Positions 1 through 5,289 of a DNA stretch of 7,242 nt are shown piece after piece. The stretch comes from Methylopumilus sp036567085. GTDB lineage: Bacteria > Pseudomonadota > Gammaproteobacteria > Burkholderiales > Methylophilaceae. Location of the stretch: the NCBI GenBank assembly GCA_036567085.1, contig DATCVG010000031.1, positions 1 to 7,242 on the forward strand, written 5' to 3'. A model generated the notes under the pieces. It saw only the letters and a list, made by a program, of their open reading frames with translations, had not been told where the DNA came from and did not search any database. A program made the position numbers and the translations under genes. The first letter of the stretch is position 1; each line of letters begins with the position of its first letter.

Positions 1-188
1 ACGCCAATTTTTTCACAAGCTAAACGTTTATTCCTAACATAGATAGATGATGCAGGATCAGAACCCAAAAGAATGACCGCTAAACTGGGATTTCGAATGC
101 CTTTTTTTAATCTCACATCAATTTCTTGTTTAAGAACTTGAAGAAGATTTTCAGCAACTGTTTTTCCATCAATTATCTTGGCTGACAT
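1..188 (-). CDS. folD: FolD, bifunctional methylenetetrahydrofolate dehydrogenase/cyclohydrolase, N-terminal part only
   Basis: FolD interconverts 5,10-methylene-, methenyl- and 10-formyl-tetrahydrofolate in the cytoplasm, supplying one-carbon units for purine, formyl-Met and other syntheses. The minus-strand frame from an ATG at 188 gives 62 residues before the window edge. It begins MSAKIIDGKTVAENL and contains the family signature GSDPASSIYVRNK (about residues 42-54). The lysine of YVRNK is residue 54, the position of the catalytic Lys in the E. coli enzyme, so the active site is intact as far as it can be seen. The full protein is normally about 280-290 residues, so most of it lies outside the window. 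It is divergent from the EF-hand gene across 134 bp. No Shine-Dalgarno sequence precedes the ATG; a TATACT (minus, 207-202) could be a -10 but lacks a convincing -35. Identification is firm from the N-terminal signature; cofactor preference cannot be judged. Confidence 0.95.
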   Translation of the reverse strand, partial: MSAKIIDGKTVAENLLQVLKQEIDVRLKKGIRNPSLAVILLGSDPASSIYVRNKRLACEKIG

Positions 189-263
189 GGATTGATCTAT
201 GAGTATAAAAACAACATTTTAACATATTGGACTTTTAACTATGTTTCATAAGGACTGAATCTT

Positions 264-292
264 TTGTAAGAAGAGTCGTCGAAGAGTATGAT
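264..292 (+). promoter_or_regulatory. Probable sigma70-type promoter of the EF-hand gene
   Basis: TTGTAA (264-269, 4 of 6 matches to the -35 consensus) is followed after exactly 17 bp by TATGAT (287-292, 5 of 6 to the -10). Transcription would start near 299, giving a leader of about 24 nt that contains the strong ribosome site AAGGAAG (310-316) of the next gene. A 7-bp direct repeat fills the spacer, so control by a DNA-binding regulator is plausible. Confidence 0.6.
270..287 (+). repeat. Direct repeat GAAGAGT-4 bp-GAAGAGT inside the promoter spacer
   Basis: Two identical GAAGAGT copies (270-276 and 281-287) are separated by CGTC, giving an 11-bp period, about one helical turn. They occupy the -35/-10 spacer of the EF-hand promoter. 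Tandem 7-bp half-sites with a 4-bp gap are the known layout of OmpR/PhoB-type response-regulator sites, although the half-site sequence is not the Pho box. The copies are seen directly; the regulatory role is inferred. Confidence 0.45.
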
Positions 293-322
293 TAATCTAA
301 ATATTTTTTAAGGAAGTTAAAA

Positions 323-622
323 ATGATGAAAAAAAGTTTTTGGTTAGTTTCATTGACATTAATTTTTGGGTTCAATGCACCTATTTTTGCAAACCATGAT
401 GGCACGGGCGAGCATTGCAAGATGCATACAAAAAAATCATTTGATGAAGCGGATATTGATCGTGATGGAACGCTTGATCGTGAAGAAGCCAAAGCCGTTT
501 GCAAGCAAGATTTCGATGTTATGGATAAAGATCATGACGGAACATTGACCAAAGATGAGCTCAATGCATGCAAAGGTAAGAAGGGTAAGTCAGGTCATAA
601 AAAAGCCGCTAAACCTGCGTAA
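323..622 (+). CDS. Small secreted EF-hand protein (two canonical metal-binding loops)
   Basis: This 99-residue protein has a Sec-type signal peptide: a Lys start (MMKK), a hydrophobic core to about residue 22 and likely cleavage after A23 (PIFA|NHDG). The mature protein would be about 76 residues and periplasmic. Two complete 12-residue EF-hand loops follow, DIDRDGTLDREE (44-55) and DKDHDGTLTKDE (68-79). Each has Asp at 1, 3 and 5, Gly at 6 and Glu at 12, so both should bind Ca2+ or a similar cation. The linker between loops is only 12 residues. Three cysteines (C32, C60, C83) and a Lys-rich tail (84-99) are additional traits. AAGGAAG at 310-316 is a good ribosome site for the ATG at 323; ATG 326 is possible. 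It is transcribed alone from the 264-292 promoter. The exact role is unknown: a metal buffer or sensor, or a structural periplasmic protein. Position 2 of each loop is Ile or Lys, not the Pro typical of lanmodulin. Confidence 0.9.
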   Translation: MMKKSFWLVSLTLIFGFNAPIFANHDGTGEHCKMHTKKSFDEADIDRDGTLDREEAKAVCKQDFDVMDKDHDGTLTKDELNACKGKKGKSGHKKAAKPA

Positions 623-629
623 ATAGAAG

Positions 630-661
630 AAATCATGGGGCCCAAGCCACCCCTTTGATTT
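630..661 (+). other. Imperfect inverted repeat after the EF-hand gene, possible weak transcript end
   Basis: AAATCA (630-635) pairs with TGATTT (656-661), and GGGG (637-640) with CCCC (650-653). This gives a 10-bp stem with a small internal loop (T636 against T654-T655) and a 9-nt loop. It begins 8 bp after the EF-hand stop. No U-run follows, so it is not a standard intrinsic terminator; it may stabilise the 3' end of the mRNA or pause RNA polymerase. Its right arm overlaps the -35 of the tRNA promoter. Confidence 0.35.
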
Positions 662-688
662 GACCTAAACCCTTAATTAGGCTATATT
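660..688 (+). promoter_or_regulatory. Promoter of the tRNA-Pro/Arg/His cluster
   Basis: TTGACC (660-665, 5 of 6 to the -35 consensus) is followed after 17 bp by TATATT (683-688, 5 of 6 to the -10). The expected start lies near 695, only 1-3 nt before the mature 5' end of tRNA-Pro. It is the best-matching promoter in the window, as expected for stable RNA. CGCCCTC between the -10 and the tRNA is GC-rich, resembling the discriminator of stringently controlled stable-RNA promoters; that control is inference. Confidence 0.75.
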
Positions 689-696
689 CTCGCCCT

Positions 697-773
697 CGGG
701 GTGTAGCGTAGCCTGGTAGCGCGCCTGCTTTGGGAGCAGGATGTCGGGAGTTCGAATCTCTCCACCCCGACCA
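697..773 (+). tRNA. tRNA-Pro (anticodon UGG)
   Basis: A complete 77-nt cloverleaf. The acceptor CGGGGTG (697-703) pairs with CACCCCG (763-769), A770 is the discriminator and CCA (771-773) is encoded. The anticodon stem CCTGC/GCAGG encloses the loop TTTGGGA with anticodon TGG (731-733). The T arm contains GTTCGAATC. C1-G72 with A73 is the normal prolyl-tRNA identity. D-stem pair 13-22 is a U-G wobble, a minor oddity. UGG reads CCN codons, mainly CCA and CCG. It is first in a three-tRNA transcript. Confidence 0.97.
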
Positions 774-795
774 GATTTAGCATCTTACTTACTAT

Positions 796-832
796 AGAAA
801 AAAAGGATTTTCTGTAACACGCTTTGTGTTGT
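796..832 (+). other. Two small hairpins in the tRNA-Pro/tRNA-Arg spacer
   Basis: The 63-bp spacer (774-836) contains AGAAAA/TTTTCT (796-801/808-813) and AACAC/GTGTT (816-820/826-830, loop GCTTT), the latter extendable by two G-U pairs. Neither is followed by a T-run, so neither looks like a terminator. They may be processing elements between co-transcribed tRNAs. I see no gene and no strong promoter here. Confidence 0.3.
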
Positions 833-836
833 TAAG

Positions 837-913
837 CTGCCCGTAGCTCAACTGGATAGAGCACCAACCTTCTAAGTTGGGGGTTACAGGTTCGATTCCT
901 GTCGGGCAGGCCA
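837..913 (+). tRNA. tRNA-Arg (anticodon UCU)
   Basis: A complete 77-nt tRNA. The acceptor CTGCCCG (837-843) pairs with CGGGCAG (903-909), G910 is the discriminator and CCA (911-913) is encoded. The anticodon stem CCAAC/GTTGG encloses the loop CTTCTAA, with anticodon TCT at 871-873. It reads AGA and AGG codons; AGA is used repeatedly in the neighbouring genes. The pair C1-G72 is less common than G1-C72 but fully complementary. Fifteen nt separate it from tRNA-His, implying one transcript. Confidence 0.96.
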
Positions 914-928
914 ATTTCATAGTTCATT

Positions 929-1005
929 GGTGGCTGTAGCTCAGTTGGTAGAGTCCAGGATTGTGATTCCTGTTGTCGTGGGTTCGAGCCCCATCAGCCA
1001 CCCCA
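929..1005 (+). tRNA. tRNA-His (anticodon GUG), with encoded G-1
   Basis: The acceptor GTGGCTG (930-936) pairs with CAGCCAC (995-1001). The extra G-1 (929) faces C73 (1002), the histidine identity element, and CCA is at 1003-1005. The anticodon stem CAGGA/TCCTG holds the loop TTGTGAT with anticodon GTG (963-965). The D stem GCTC/GAGT has a G10-U25 wobble in place of the usual G-C. It closes the tRNA cluster; no terminator is visible before the next gene, so read-through into it is possible. Confidence 0.96.
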
Positions 1006-1012
1006 ATTTTTA

Positions 1013-1078
1013 AATGCATTGAATCCACAGTTAATTGACGTTATAGTCATTTCAACTTTAATTAATGTTTAATGCATT
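1013..1078. repeat. Pair of identical 8-bp palindromes AATGCATT flanking the moeB promoter
   Basis: AATGCATT, a perfect palindrome, occurs at 1013-1020 and 1071-1078, with centres 58 bp apart. The first lies just after tRNA-His; the second covers the expected transcription start of the downstream gene. They may be an operator pair, but 8-bp AT-rich palindromes arise easily by chance. Confidence 0.25.
1035..1062 (+). promoter_or_regulatory. Probable promoter of the MoeB/ThiF-family gene
   Basis: TTGACG (1035-1040, 5 of 6) and TTTAAT (1057-1062, 5 of 6) are separated by 16 bp. The start would be near 1068-1070, downstream of the ATG at 1065 but about 10 nt upstream of the ATG at 1080. If real, it favours the later start codon and a very short leader, which fits the absence of a Shine-Dalgarno sequence. 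Confidence 0.5.
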
Positions 1079-1079
1079 C

Positions 1080-1826
1080 ATGGACGATCAGCAACTTCTC
1101 CGATATAGCCGTCATATTTTATTGCCTGATATTGAGTATCAAGGGCAAGAAAAACTTCTTCATAGTCATATTCTCATTATAGGTGCAGGCGGTTTAGGTG
1201 CACCTATTGCAATGTATTGTGCCGCCGCTGGTATTGGAAAAATAACTATATGTGATTTTGACGATGTCGATTTAAGTAATCTTCAAAGACAAATCATTCA
1301 CGACACACAATCAGTAGGTATTAATAAAGCTTTTTCCGCAAAACAATTTATTCAATTACTTAATCCAGATATAGAAGTGATTGCAGTCACAAACAAACAA
1401 ACTGAAGAAAGCATGAAAGTGATTGCAAAAGATGTCGATGTCATTATTGATGGCTCAGATAATTTTGCTACACGTTATGCACTTAATCGAATTGCAGTAG
1501 AATTGAAAAAACCTTTAGTTTCCGGTGCTGCTGTAGGATTTGAGGGTCAGATCAGTGTCTTTGATATGAGGCATAATAAGAGCCCTTGTTATCATTGTTT
1601 ATTCCCTGATACAGGTGATCGCAATGAAACACGCTGTGCTGAAAATGGTGTTTTTTCTCCTACCGTTGGTATGATCGGTACTTCGCAGGCCGCTGAAGTA
1701 ATGAAAATTATTTTAGGTATTGGCGAGTCTTTAGAGGGCCGCTTACTATTGCTAGATGTAAAATCGATGCAATGGAAAAATATTCAACTTAAAAAAGATC
1801 CTTCCTGCCCTGTATGTTCTAAGTGA
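1080..1826 (+). CDS. moeB: HesA/MoeB/ThiF-family E1-like adenylyltransferase
   Basis: Enzymes of this family adenylate the C-terminal glycine of a small beta-grasp carrier (MoaD for molybdopterin, ThiS for thiazole) so that it can receive sulfur. The 248-residue product starts MDDQQLLRYSRHILL, the usual N-terminus. It has the nucleotide loop GAGGLG (35-40), the NLQRQ Arg (70), K83, the adenylation aspartate in DGSDN (D127), a conserved Cys in TRCAENG (186, matching the thiolation Cys of ThiF), and two CxxC zinc pairs (170/173 and 243/246). All key residues are present and the length is normal; there is no fused rhodanese domain. An in-frame ATG at 1065 would add five residues, but it precedes the predicted transcription start. 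Neither start has a Shine-Dalgarno. MoeB or ThiF cannot be separated without carrier-gene context; moeB is a working name. Confidence 0.9.
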   Translation: MDDQQLLRYSRHILLPDIEYQGQEKLLHSHILIIGAGGLGAPIAMYCAAAGIGKITICDFDDVDLSNLQRQIIHDTQSVGINKAFSAKQFIQLLNPDIEVIAVTNKQTEESMKVIAKDVDVIIDGSDNFATRYALNRIAVELKKPLVSGAAVGFEGQISVFDMRHNKSPCYHCLFPDTGDRNETRCAENGVFSPTVGMIGTSQAAEVMKIILGIGESLEGRLLLLDVKSMQWKNIQLKKDPSCPVCSK

Positions 1827-1867
1827 TTTTTTATGGCAGACATCTGCCATGAGGCCTGATATCACTT
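1821..1867. repeat. Nested inverted repeat between moeB and valS
   Basis: The inner perfect palindrome ATGGCAGACATCTGCCAT (1833-1850) has 8-bp arms, or a 7-bp stem with a 4-nt loop in RNA. It is framed by a second pair of arms, AAGTGAT (1821-1827, overlapping the moeB stop) and ATCACTT (1861-1867). No U-run follows the hairpin on either strand; the T6 run lies before it on the plus strand. It is therefore not a normal intrinsic terminator. It could be a dimeric regulator site just upstream of the valS promoter, or an RNA structure at the mRNA junction. Confidence 0.5.
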
Positions 1868-1883
1868 ATCCCTATGTTAAAAT
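1856..1883 (+). promoter_or_regulatory. Possible valS promoter
   Basis: CTGATA (1856-1861, 4 of 6) and TAAAAT (1878-1883, 5 of 6) are 16 bp apart. The expected start is near 1890, giving a leader of about 27 nt to the ATG at 1917. The inner palindrome (1833-1850) would be centred about 48 bp upstream of the start, a usual place for an activator. The -35 is weak, so this is tentative. Confidence 0.35.
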
Positions 1884-1916
1884 GAACCTTTAACAAATCC
1901 TCTATGTGTTTTATTC

Positions 1917-4718
1917 ATGGAAAATAATCTCTCTAAACCTTTTAGCCCCAAAGATATAGAAAGTCGATGGTATGACTTTTGGGAATCAAAAGGCTTTTAT
2001 CAAGCAGGTGTAGATACAAAAAATAATCATTCATTTTGTATTTTATTGCCGCCACCCAACGTCACAGGAACGTTACATATGGGGCATGGATTTAACCAAA
2101 CACTTATGGATGCATTAACGCGGTATCATCGCATGAAAGGTGACAATACATTATGGCAGCCTGGAACTGATCACGCAGGTATTGCGACACAAATCGTGGT
2201 TGAAAGACAGCTTGATAAAGAAGGTATTTCAAGACATGACCTAGGCCGAGAAAAGTTTTTAGAAAAAGTATGGGAATGGAAAAATTATTCAGGTGGCACA
2301 ATCACACAACAGATGCGTCGTCTAGGTACCTCACCTGACTGGTCACGCGAGCGTTTCACGATGGACGAAGGTTTATCAAAAACAGTCACCGAAACATTTG
2401 TGAGTTTATATAAAGAAGGTCTAATCTATCGAGGCAAACGTCTGGTAAATTGGGACATTCAATTACAATCAGCTGTATCTGATTTAGAAGTTGTTCAAGA
2501 AGAAGAGGATGGATTCTTGTGGCATATTCAATATCCACTTGCATCCGGTAAAGGCCACTTAACGGTTGCCACCACAAGACCTGAAACGATGTTGGGTGAT
2601 GTGGCGATTATGGTTCATCCCGAAGATGCGCGCTATGAAAAATTAGTTGGTCAAATGGTAAAGCTACCTTTATGTGATCGTGAAATTCCAATCATTGCAG
2701 ATGATTATGTAGATCAAACATTTGGGACAGGTGTTGTGAAGGTAACGCCAGCTCATGACTTTAATGATTATGCCGTAGGCATGCGTCATAAGCTTCCCAT
2801 GATAAGTGTGTTGACCCTTGATGGACATCTTAATGACTCAGCACCAAAAATTTATCAAGGGTTAGAGCGATTTGCTGCGCGCAAAAAAATTGTAGAAGAT
2901 TTAGATGCGCAAAATTTTCTTGTTAAAACTGAAAAACATAAACTGAAAATTCCGCGAGGCGATAGAACAGATGTAGTAATCGAACCGATGCTGACAGATC
3001 AATGGTTTGTTGCCATGACAAAAAAAAGCCATGATGGAAAAAGCATTACAGAAAAAGCTCTCGATGTAGTAAAAGCGGGTGAGATTAAATTCTTTCCTGA
3101 TAATTGGGTGAACACTTATAACCAATGGTTAAACAATATTCAAGATTGGTGCATTTCAAGACAACTATGGTGGGGCCATCAAATACCAGCTTGGTATGGC
3201 GAACAAGGCCAAGTATGGGTTGCGCATAATGAAGAAGAAGCAAAAGCGCTCGCTTTAAAGGAAGGTTACCAAGGGCATTTAAAACGTGACCCAGATGTTT
3301 TAGATACCTGGTATTCATCAGCACTTTGGCCTTTTTCAACGCTTGATTGGACGCCTGACTATCCGAAAGTATCAAATCCAGCGCTTGATCTTTATTTACC
3401 TTCCACAGTATTAGTGACAGGTTTCGATATTATCTTTTTCTGGGTAGCGCGGATGGTGATGATGACAAAACACATCACTGGAAAAATTCCCTTTAGGCAT
3501 GTGTATGTGCACGGATTGATTCGTGATGCAGAAGGCCAGAAGATGAGTAAATCAAAAGGCAATGTTTTGGACCCTATTGATTTAATTGACGGCATCTCAT
3601 TAGAAGCGCTCATAGAAAAAAGAACCACGGGGCTTATGAATCCAAAGCAAGCCGAATCGATTACTAAAAAAACACGTAAAGAATTTCCAGAGGGCATAAC
3701 CGCTTTTGGCACTGATGCTCTACGTTTTACTTATGCCAGTTTAGCGAGTCCTGGACGTGATATTAAATTTGATCTTCAGCGCTGTGAAGGCTATCGAAAC
3801 TTTTGTAATAAATTATGGAATGCGACGCGATTTGTATTGATGAATTGCGAAGGCAAAGAAAATGGTTTTGGCGAATGCGTGGAGGGCTATTTGGAATTTT
3901 CAAAAGCTGATCGTTGGATTGTGAGTGTATTACAAGAAAGAGAAGCAGCGATTGAAAAAGCATTTGCAGATTATCGATTTGATTTGTTATCCCAAGAGCT
4001 TTATCAATTTGTATGGGATGAATTTTGTGATTGGTATCTTGAAGTAGCTAAAGTTCAATTGCAAAAAGGTACTGAGGCCGAACAAAGAGCGACACGTAGA
4101 ACACTTTTGCGCGTTCTTGAGACTATCTTAAGATTAATACACCCAGTGATGCCTTTCATTACCGAAGAAATCTGGCAAACAATAGGGCCTATGAATGGAA
4201 GATCAGGACCTTCCATTATGTTGGAGCCATATCCTCAAAGTGATAGCAAGAAAATAGATCAAGAAAGTATTCAATGGATGTCAATTTTAAAAGAGATGGT
4301 GGATGTATGCCGAAAACTTCGCGGCGAAATGAACATTTCTCCGGCACAGAAAATTCCACTTGTCATTTCCGGTGATAAAAAATCACTTGAGCTATATACA
4401 GCTTATCTTAAAGCGCTCGCTAAATTAACTAACGTCGAAATTGTAGATGAACTTCCAGCGATGGACGCCCCTGTCATGTTAGTGAAAGATTTTAAGTTAA
4501 TGCTTAAAGTTGAAGTGGACGCAGCAGAAGAAAAAGAAAGAATTACAAAAGAACTGAATCGTATTCAAATTGAAATACAGAAAGCTAAAGGTAAGTTAGA
4601 AAATGCTAGCTTTATTGATAAGGCGCCTGAGGCAGTAATCGTTCAAGAAAAAAAACGTTTAGAAGAATTTACAGAGACTTTTGAAAAGTTAGAAGCACAG
4701 CTAAAAAAATTAGCTTAA
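1917..4718 (+). CDS. valS: Valyl-tRNA synthetase (class I)
   Basis: ValS charges tRNA-Val and hydrolyses mis-formed Thr-tRNA-Val in the cytoplasm. The 933-residue protein is close to the 951 of E. coli. It has the HIGH-type motif as HMGH (54-57, after PPPNVTGTL), the inserted CP1 editing domain (about 190-340, with ATTRPETMLGD at 218-228 and GTGVVKVTPAHDFND at 270-284), the WCISRQLWWG core motif (411-420), KMSKS (542-546), an anticodon-binding helical domain (about 660-800), and a C-terminal Lys/Glu-rich coiled-coil arm (about 867-931) typical of ValS. All catalytic signatures are intact. The ATG at 1917 gives the normal N-terminus but lacks a Shine-Dalgarno; its context ATTCATGGA also surrounds the moeB start. 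The gene ends tail-to-tail with tusA, the two overlapping by 9 bp. Identification is secure. Confidence 0.99.
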   Translation: MENNLSKPFSPKDIESRWYDFWESKGFYQAGVDTKNNHSFCILLPPPNVTGTLHMGHGFNQTLMDALTRYHRMKGDNTLWQPGTDHAGIATQIVVERQLDKEGISRHDLGREKFLEKVWEWKNYSGGTITQQMRRLGTSPDWSRERFTMDEGLSKTVTETFVSLYKEGLIYRGKRLVNWDIQLQSAVSDLEVVQEEEDGFLWHIQYPLASGKGHLTVATTRPETMLGDVAIMVHPEDARYEKLVGQMVKLPLCDREIPIIADDYVDQTFGTGVVKVTPAHDFNDYAVGMRHKLPMISVLTLDGHLNDSAPKIYQGLERFAARKKIVEDLDAQNFLVKTEKHKLKIPRGDRTDVVIEPMLTDQWFVAMTKKSHDGKSITEKALDVVKAGEIKFFPDNWVNTYNQWLNNIQDWCISRQLWWGHQIPAWYGEQGQVWVAHNEEEAKALALKEGYQGHLKRDPDVLDTWYSSALWPFSTLDWTPDYPKVSNPALDLYLPSTVLVTGFDIIFFWVARMVMMTKHITGKIPFRHVYVHGLIRDAEGQKMSKSKGNVLDPIDLIDGISLEALIEKRTTGLMNPKQAESITKKTRKEFPEGITAFGTDALRFTYASLASPGRDIKFDLQRCEGYRNFCNKLWNATRFVLMNCEGKENGFGECVEGYLEFSKADRWIVSVLQEREAAIEKAFADYRFDLLSQELYQFVWDEFCDWYLEVAKVQLQKGTEAEQRATRRTLLRVLETILRLIHPVMPFITEEIWQTIGPMNGRSGPSIMLEPYPQSDSKKIDQESIQWMSILKEMVDVCRKLRGEMNISPAQKIPLVISGDKKSLELYTAYLKALAKLTNVEIVDELPAMDAPVMLVKDFKLMLKVEVDAAEEKERITKELNRIQIEIQKAKGKLENASFIDKAPEAVIVQEKKRLEEFTETFEKLEAQLKKLA
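4699..4715. repeat. Inverted repeat spanning the convergent valS/tusA stop codons
   Basis: AGCTAA (4699-4704) and TTAGCT (4710-4715) are separated by five A. The resulting 6-bp hairpin can form in both transcripts and lies within the last codons of valS and at the stop of tusA. A T6 run follows on the plus strand at 4725-4730, ten bp beyond the stem. It may act as a weak two-way transcription end where two coding regions meet with no spacer, but it is short and AT-rich. Confidence 0.35.
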
Positions 4719-4946
4719 ATGACGTTTTTTGATAAAGAAGGTAATGACGCCATGATTATCTTCAAGAGACAAAAGTTCATGCCCTGTTTGACGACAAAAT
4801 GCATCAAAATCTTTCTTACTTCCAGGGTCTGTTGCAATAATTTTTAAGACCTGATCAGATTGAATTTCATTTAAACCTTTTTTACATCGCAAAATAGGCA
4901 AAGGACATTTAAGCCCGGTTGCATCGACTTCGTGATCATAATGCAT
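4710..4946 (-). CDS. tusA: TusA/SirA-family sulfur carrier protein
   Basis: TusA-type proteins carry a persulfide on a conserved cysteine and pass it to partners for tRNA thiouridine, molybdenum cofactor or sulfur-oxidation pathways. The 78-residue product (E. coli TusA is 81) begins MHYDHEVDATGLKCPLPIL, containing the signature CPxP with the persulfide Cys at residue 14. A second Cys (21) follows and a third occurs in DAFCRQ. The remainder fits the small alpha/beta fold (ATDPGSKKDFDAFCR). The start at 4946 is chosen because family proteins begin just before this motif and because it sits one base after the rhodanese stop (TAATATG), a layout expected for translational coupling. An upstream in-frame ATG at 5000 lies inside the rhodanese gene and adds 18 residues unlike the family. 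There is no Shine-Dalgarno. The rhodanese next door is a likely sulfur donor. The exact pathway is undetermined, so tusA is used in the family sense. Confidence 0.9.
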   Translation of the reverse strand: MHYDHEVDATGLKCPLPILRCKKGLNEIQSDQVLKIIATDPGSKKDFDAFCRQTGHELLSLEDNHGVITFFIKKRHLS

Positions 4947-4947
4947 A

Positions 4948-5271
4948 TTATTTGAGAGATGAAAAAGTATACCCAGCATTAGCCCAGGCAATGACACCAC
5001 CTGCTAAGTTATACACATCGTGATAATCATGTTCGGCAAGATAAGATGCTGCGTGCGCTGAACGAATACCGCTATGACAATAAAAAACAATACTGGATTT
5101 TTTAGGAAACTTATCAAACGCTTGAGGAAGGTTAGCAAGGGGGATATGTTTTGCTCCTTGGATGATGCCTCTTGCAACTTCGTCATCATTTCTTACATCA
5201 ATTAAAACTAAATCATCTTGTTTGATCATGCCATGTAAAGTTTCGGCATCTATAGTCATGAAAGCACTCAT
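4948..5271 (-). CDS. Single-domain rhodanese-like sulfurtransferase
   Basis: The 107-residue protein is one rhodanese domain, similar in size to GlpE. It has the LVLIDVRNDDEVARGIIQGA entry motif (21-40), KHIPLANLP (41-49), and the active-site loop CHSGIRS with the persulfide Cys at residue 65 and Arg at 70. The C-terminal NLAGGVIAW motif (88-96) completes the fold. Such enzymes move sulfane sulfur from thiosulfate or a persulfide to an acceptor; there is no signal peptide, so it is cytoplasmic. It lies 18 bp after the MAPEG gene and one base before tusA on the same strand, so the partner is probably TusA. The ATG at 5271 is used; ATG 5259, four codons later, is also possible, and neither has a good Shine-Dalgarno. 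The natural sulfur donor is not evident. Confidence 0.93.
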   Translation of the reverse strand: MSAFMTIDAETLHGMIKQDDLVLIDVRNDDEVARGIIQGAKHIPLANLPQAFDKFPKKSSIVFYCHSGIRSAHAASYLAEHDYHDVYNLAGGVIAWANAGYTFSSLK

Positions 5272-5289
5272 AAAAGAAAAGTTTATATA

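Noticed and set aside
292..548. Open frames overlapping the EF-hand gene (minus 292-504, plus 366-548)
   Set aside because: They show no family motifs, lie inside a gene with a clear signal peptide and two EF-hands, and have no ribosome site.
323..622. Calling the EF-hand protein lanmodulin
   Set aside because: Only two EF-hands, and position 2 of each loop is Ile or Lys instead of Pro; the similarity is limited to linker length and secretion.
697..1005. tRNA cluster as an integration site for a mobile element
   Set aside because: No integrase, duplicated tRNA 3' end or phage-like gene is visible on either side.
1065..1079. ATG at 1065 as the moeB start
   Set aside because: It adds five residues before the normal N-terminus and precedes the predicted transcription start; retained only as an alternative.
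1827..1867. Intrinsic terminator after moeB
   Set aside because: The strong hairpin is not followed by a U-run on either strand; the T6 run comes before it.
1827..1916. T-box or attenuator leader for valS
   Set aside because: No specifier-loop or T-box motif, and no leader peptide with valine codons followed by a terminator.
2104..3963. Five minus-strand open frames inside valS
   Set aside because: All are antisense to a fully conserved synthetase; their translations are low-complexity or motif-free, as expected of shadow frames.
4947..5000. N-terminal extension of TusA from the ATG at 5000
   Set aside because: The added residues are an out-of-frame reading of the rhodanese C-terminus and do not resemble TusA; the ATG at 4946 fits family length and coupling.
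5004..5189. Minus-strand 61-codon frame within the rhodanese gene
   Set aside because: It is an alternate frame of a confident gene with no recognisable features.
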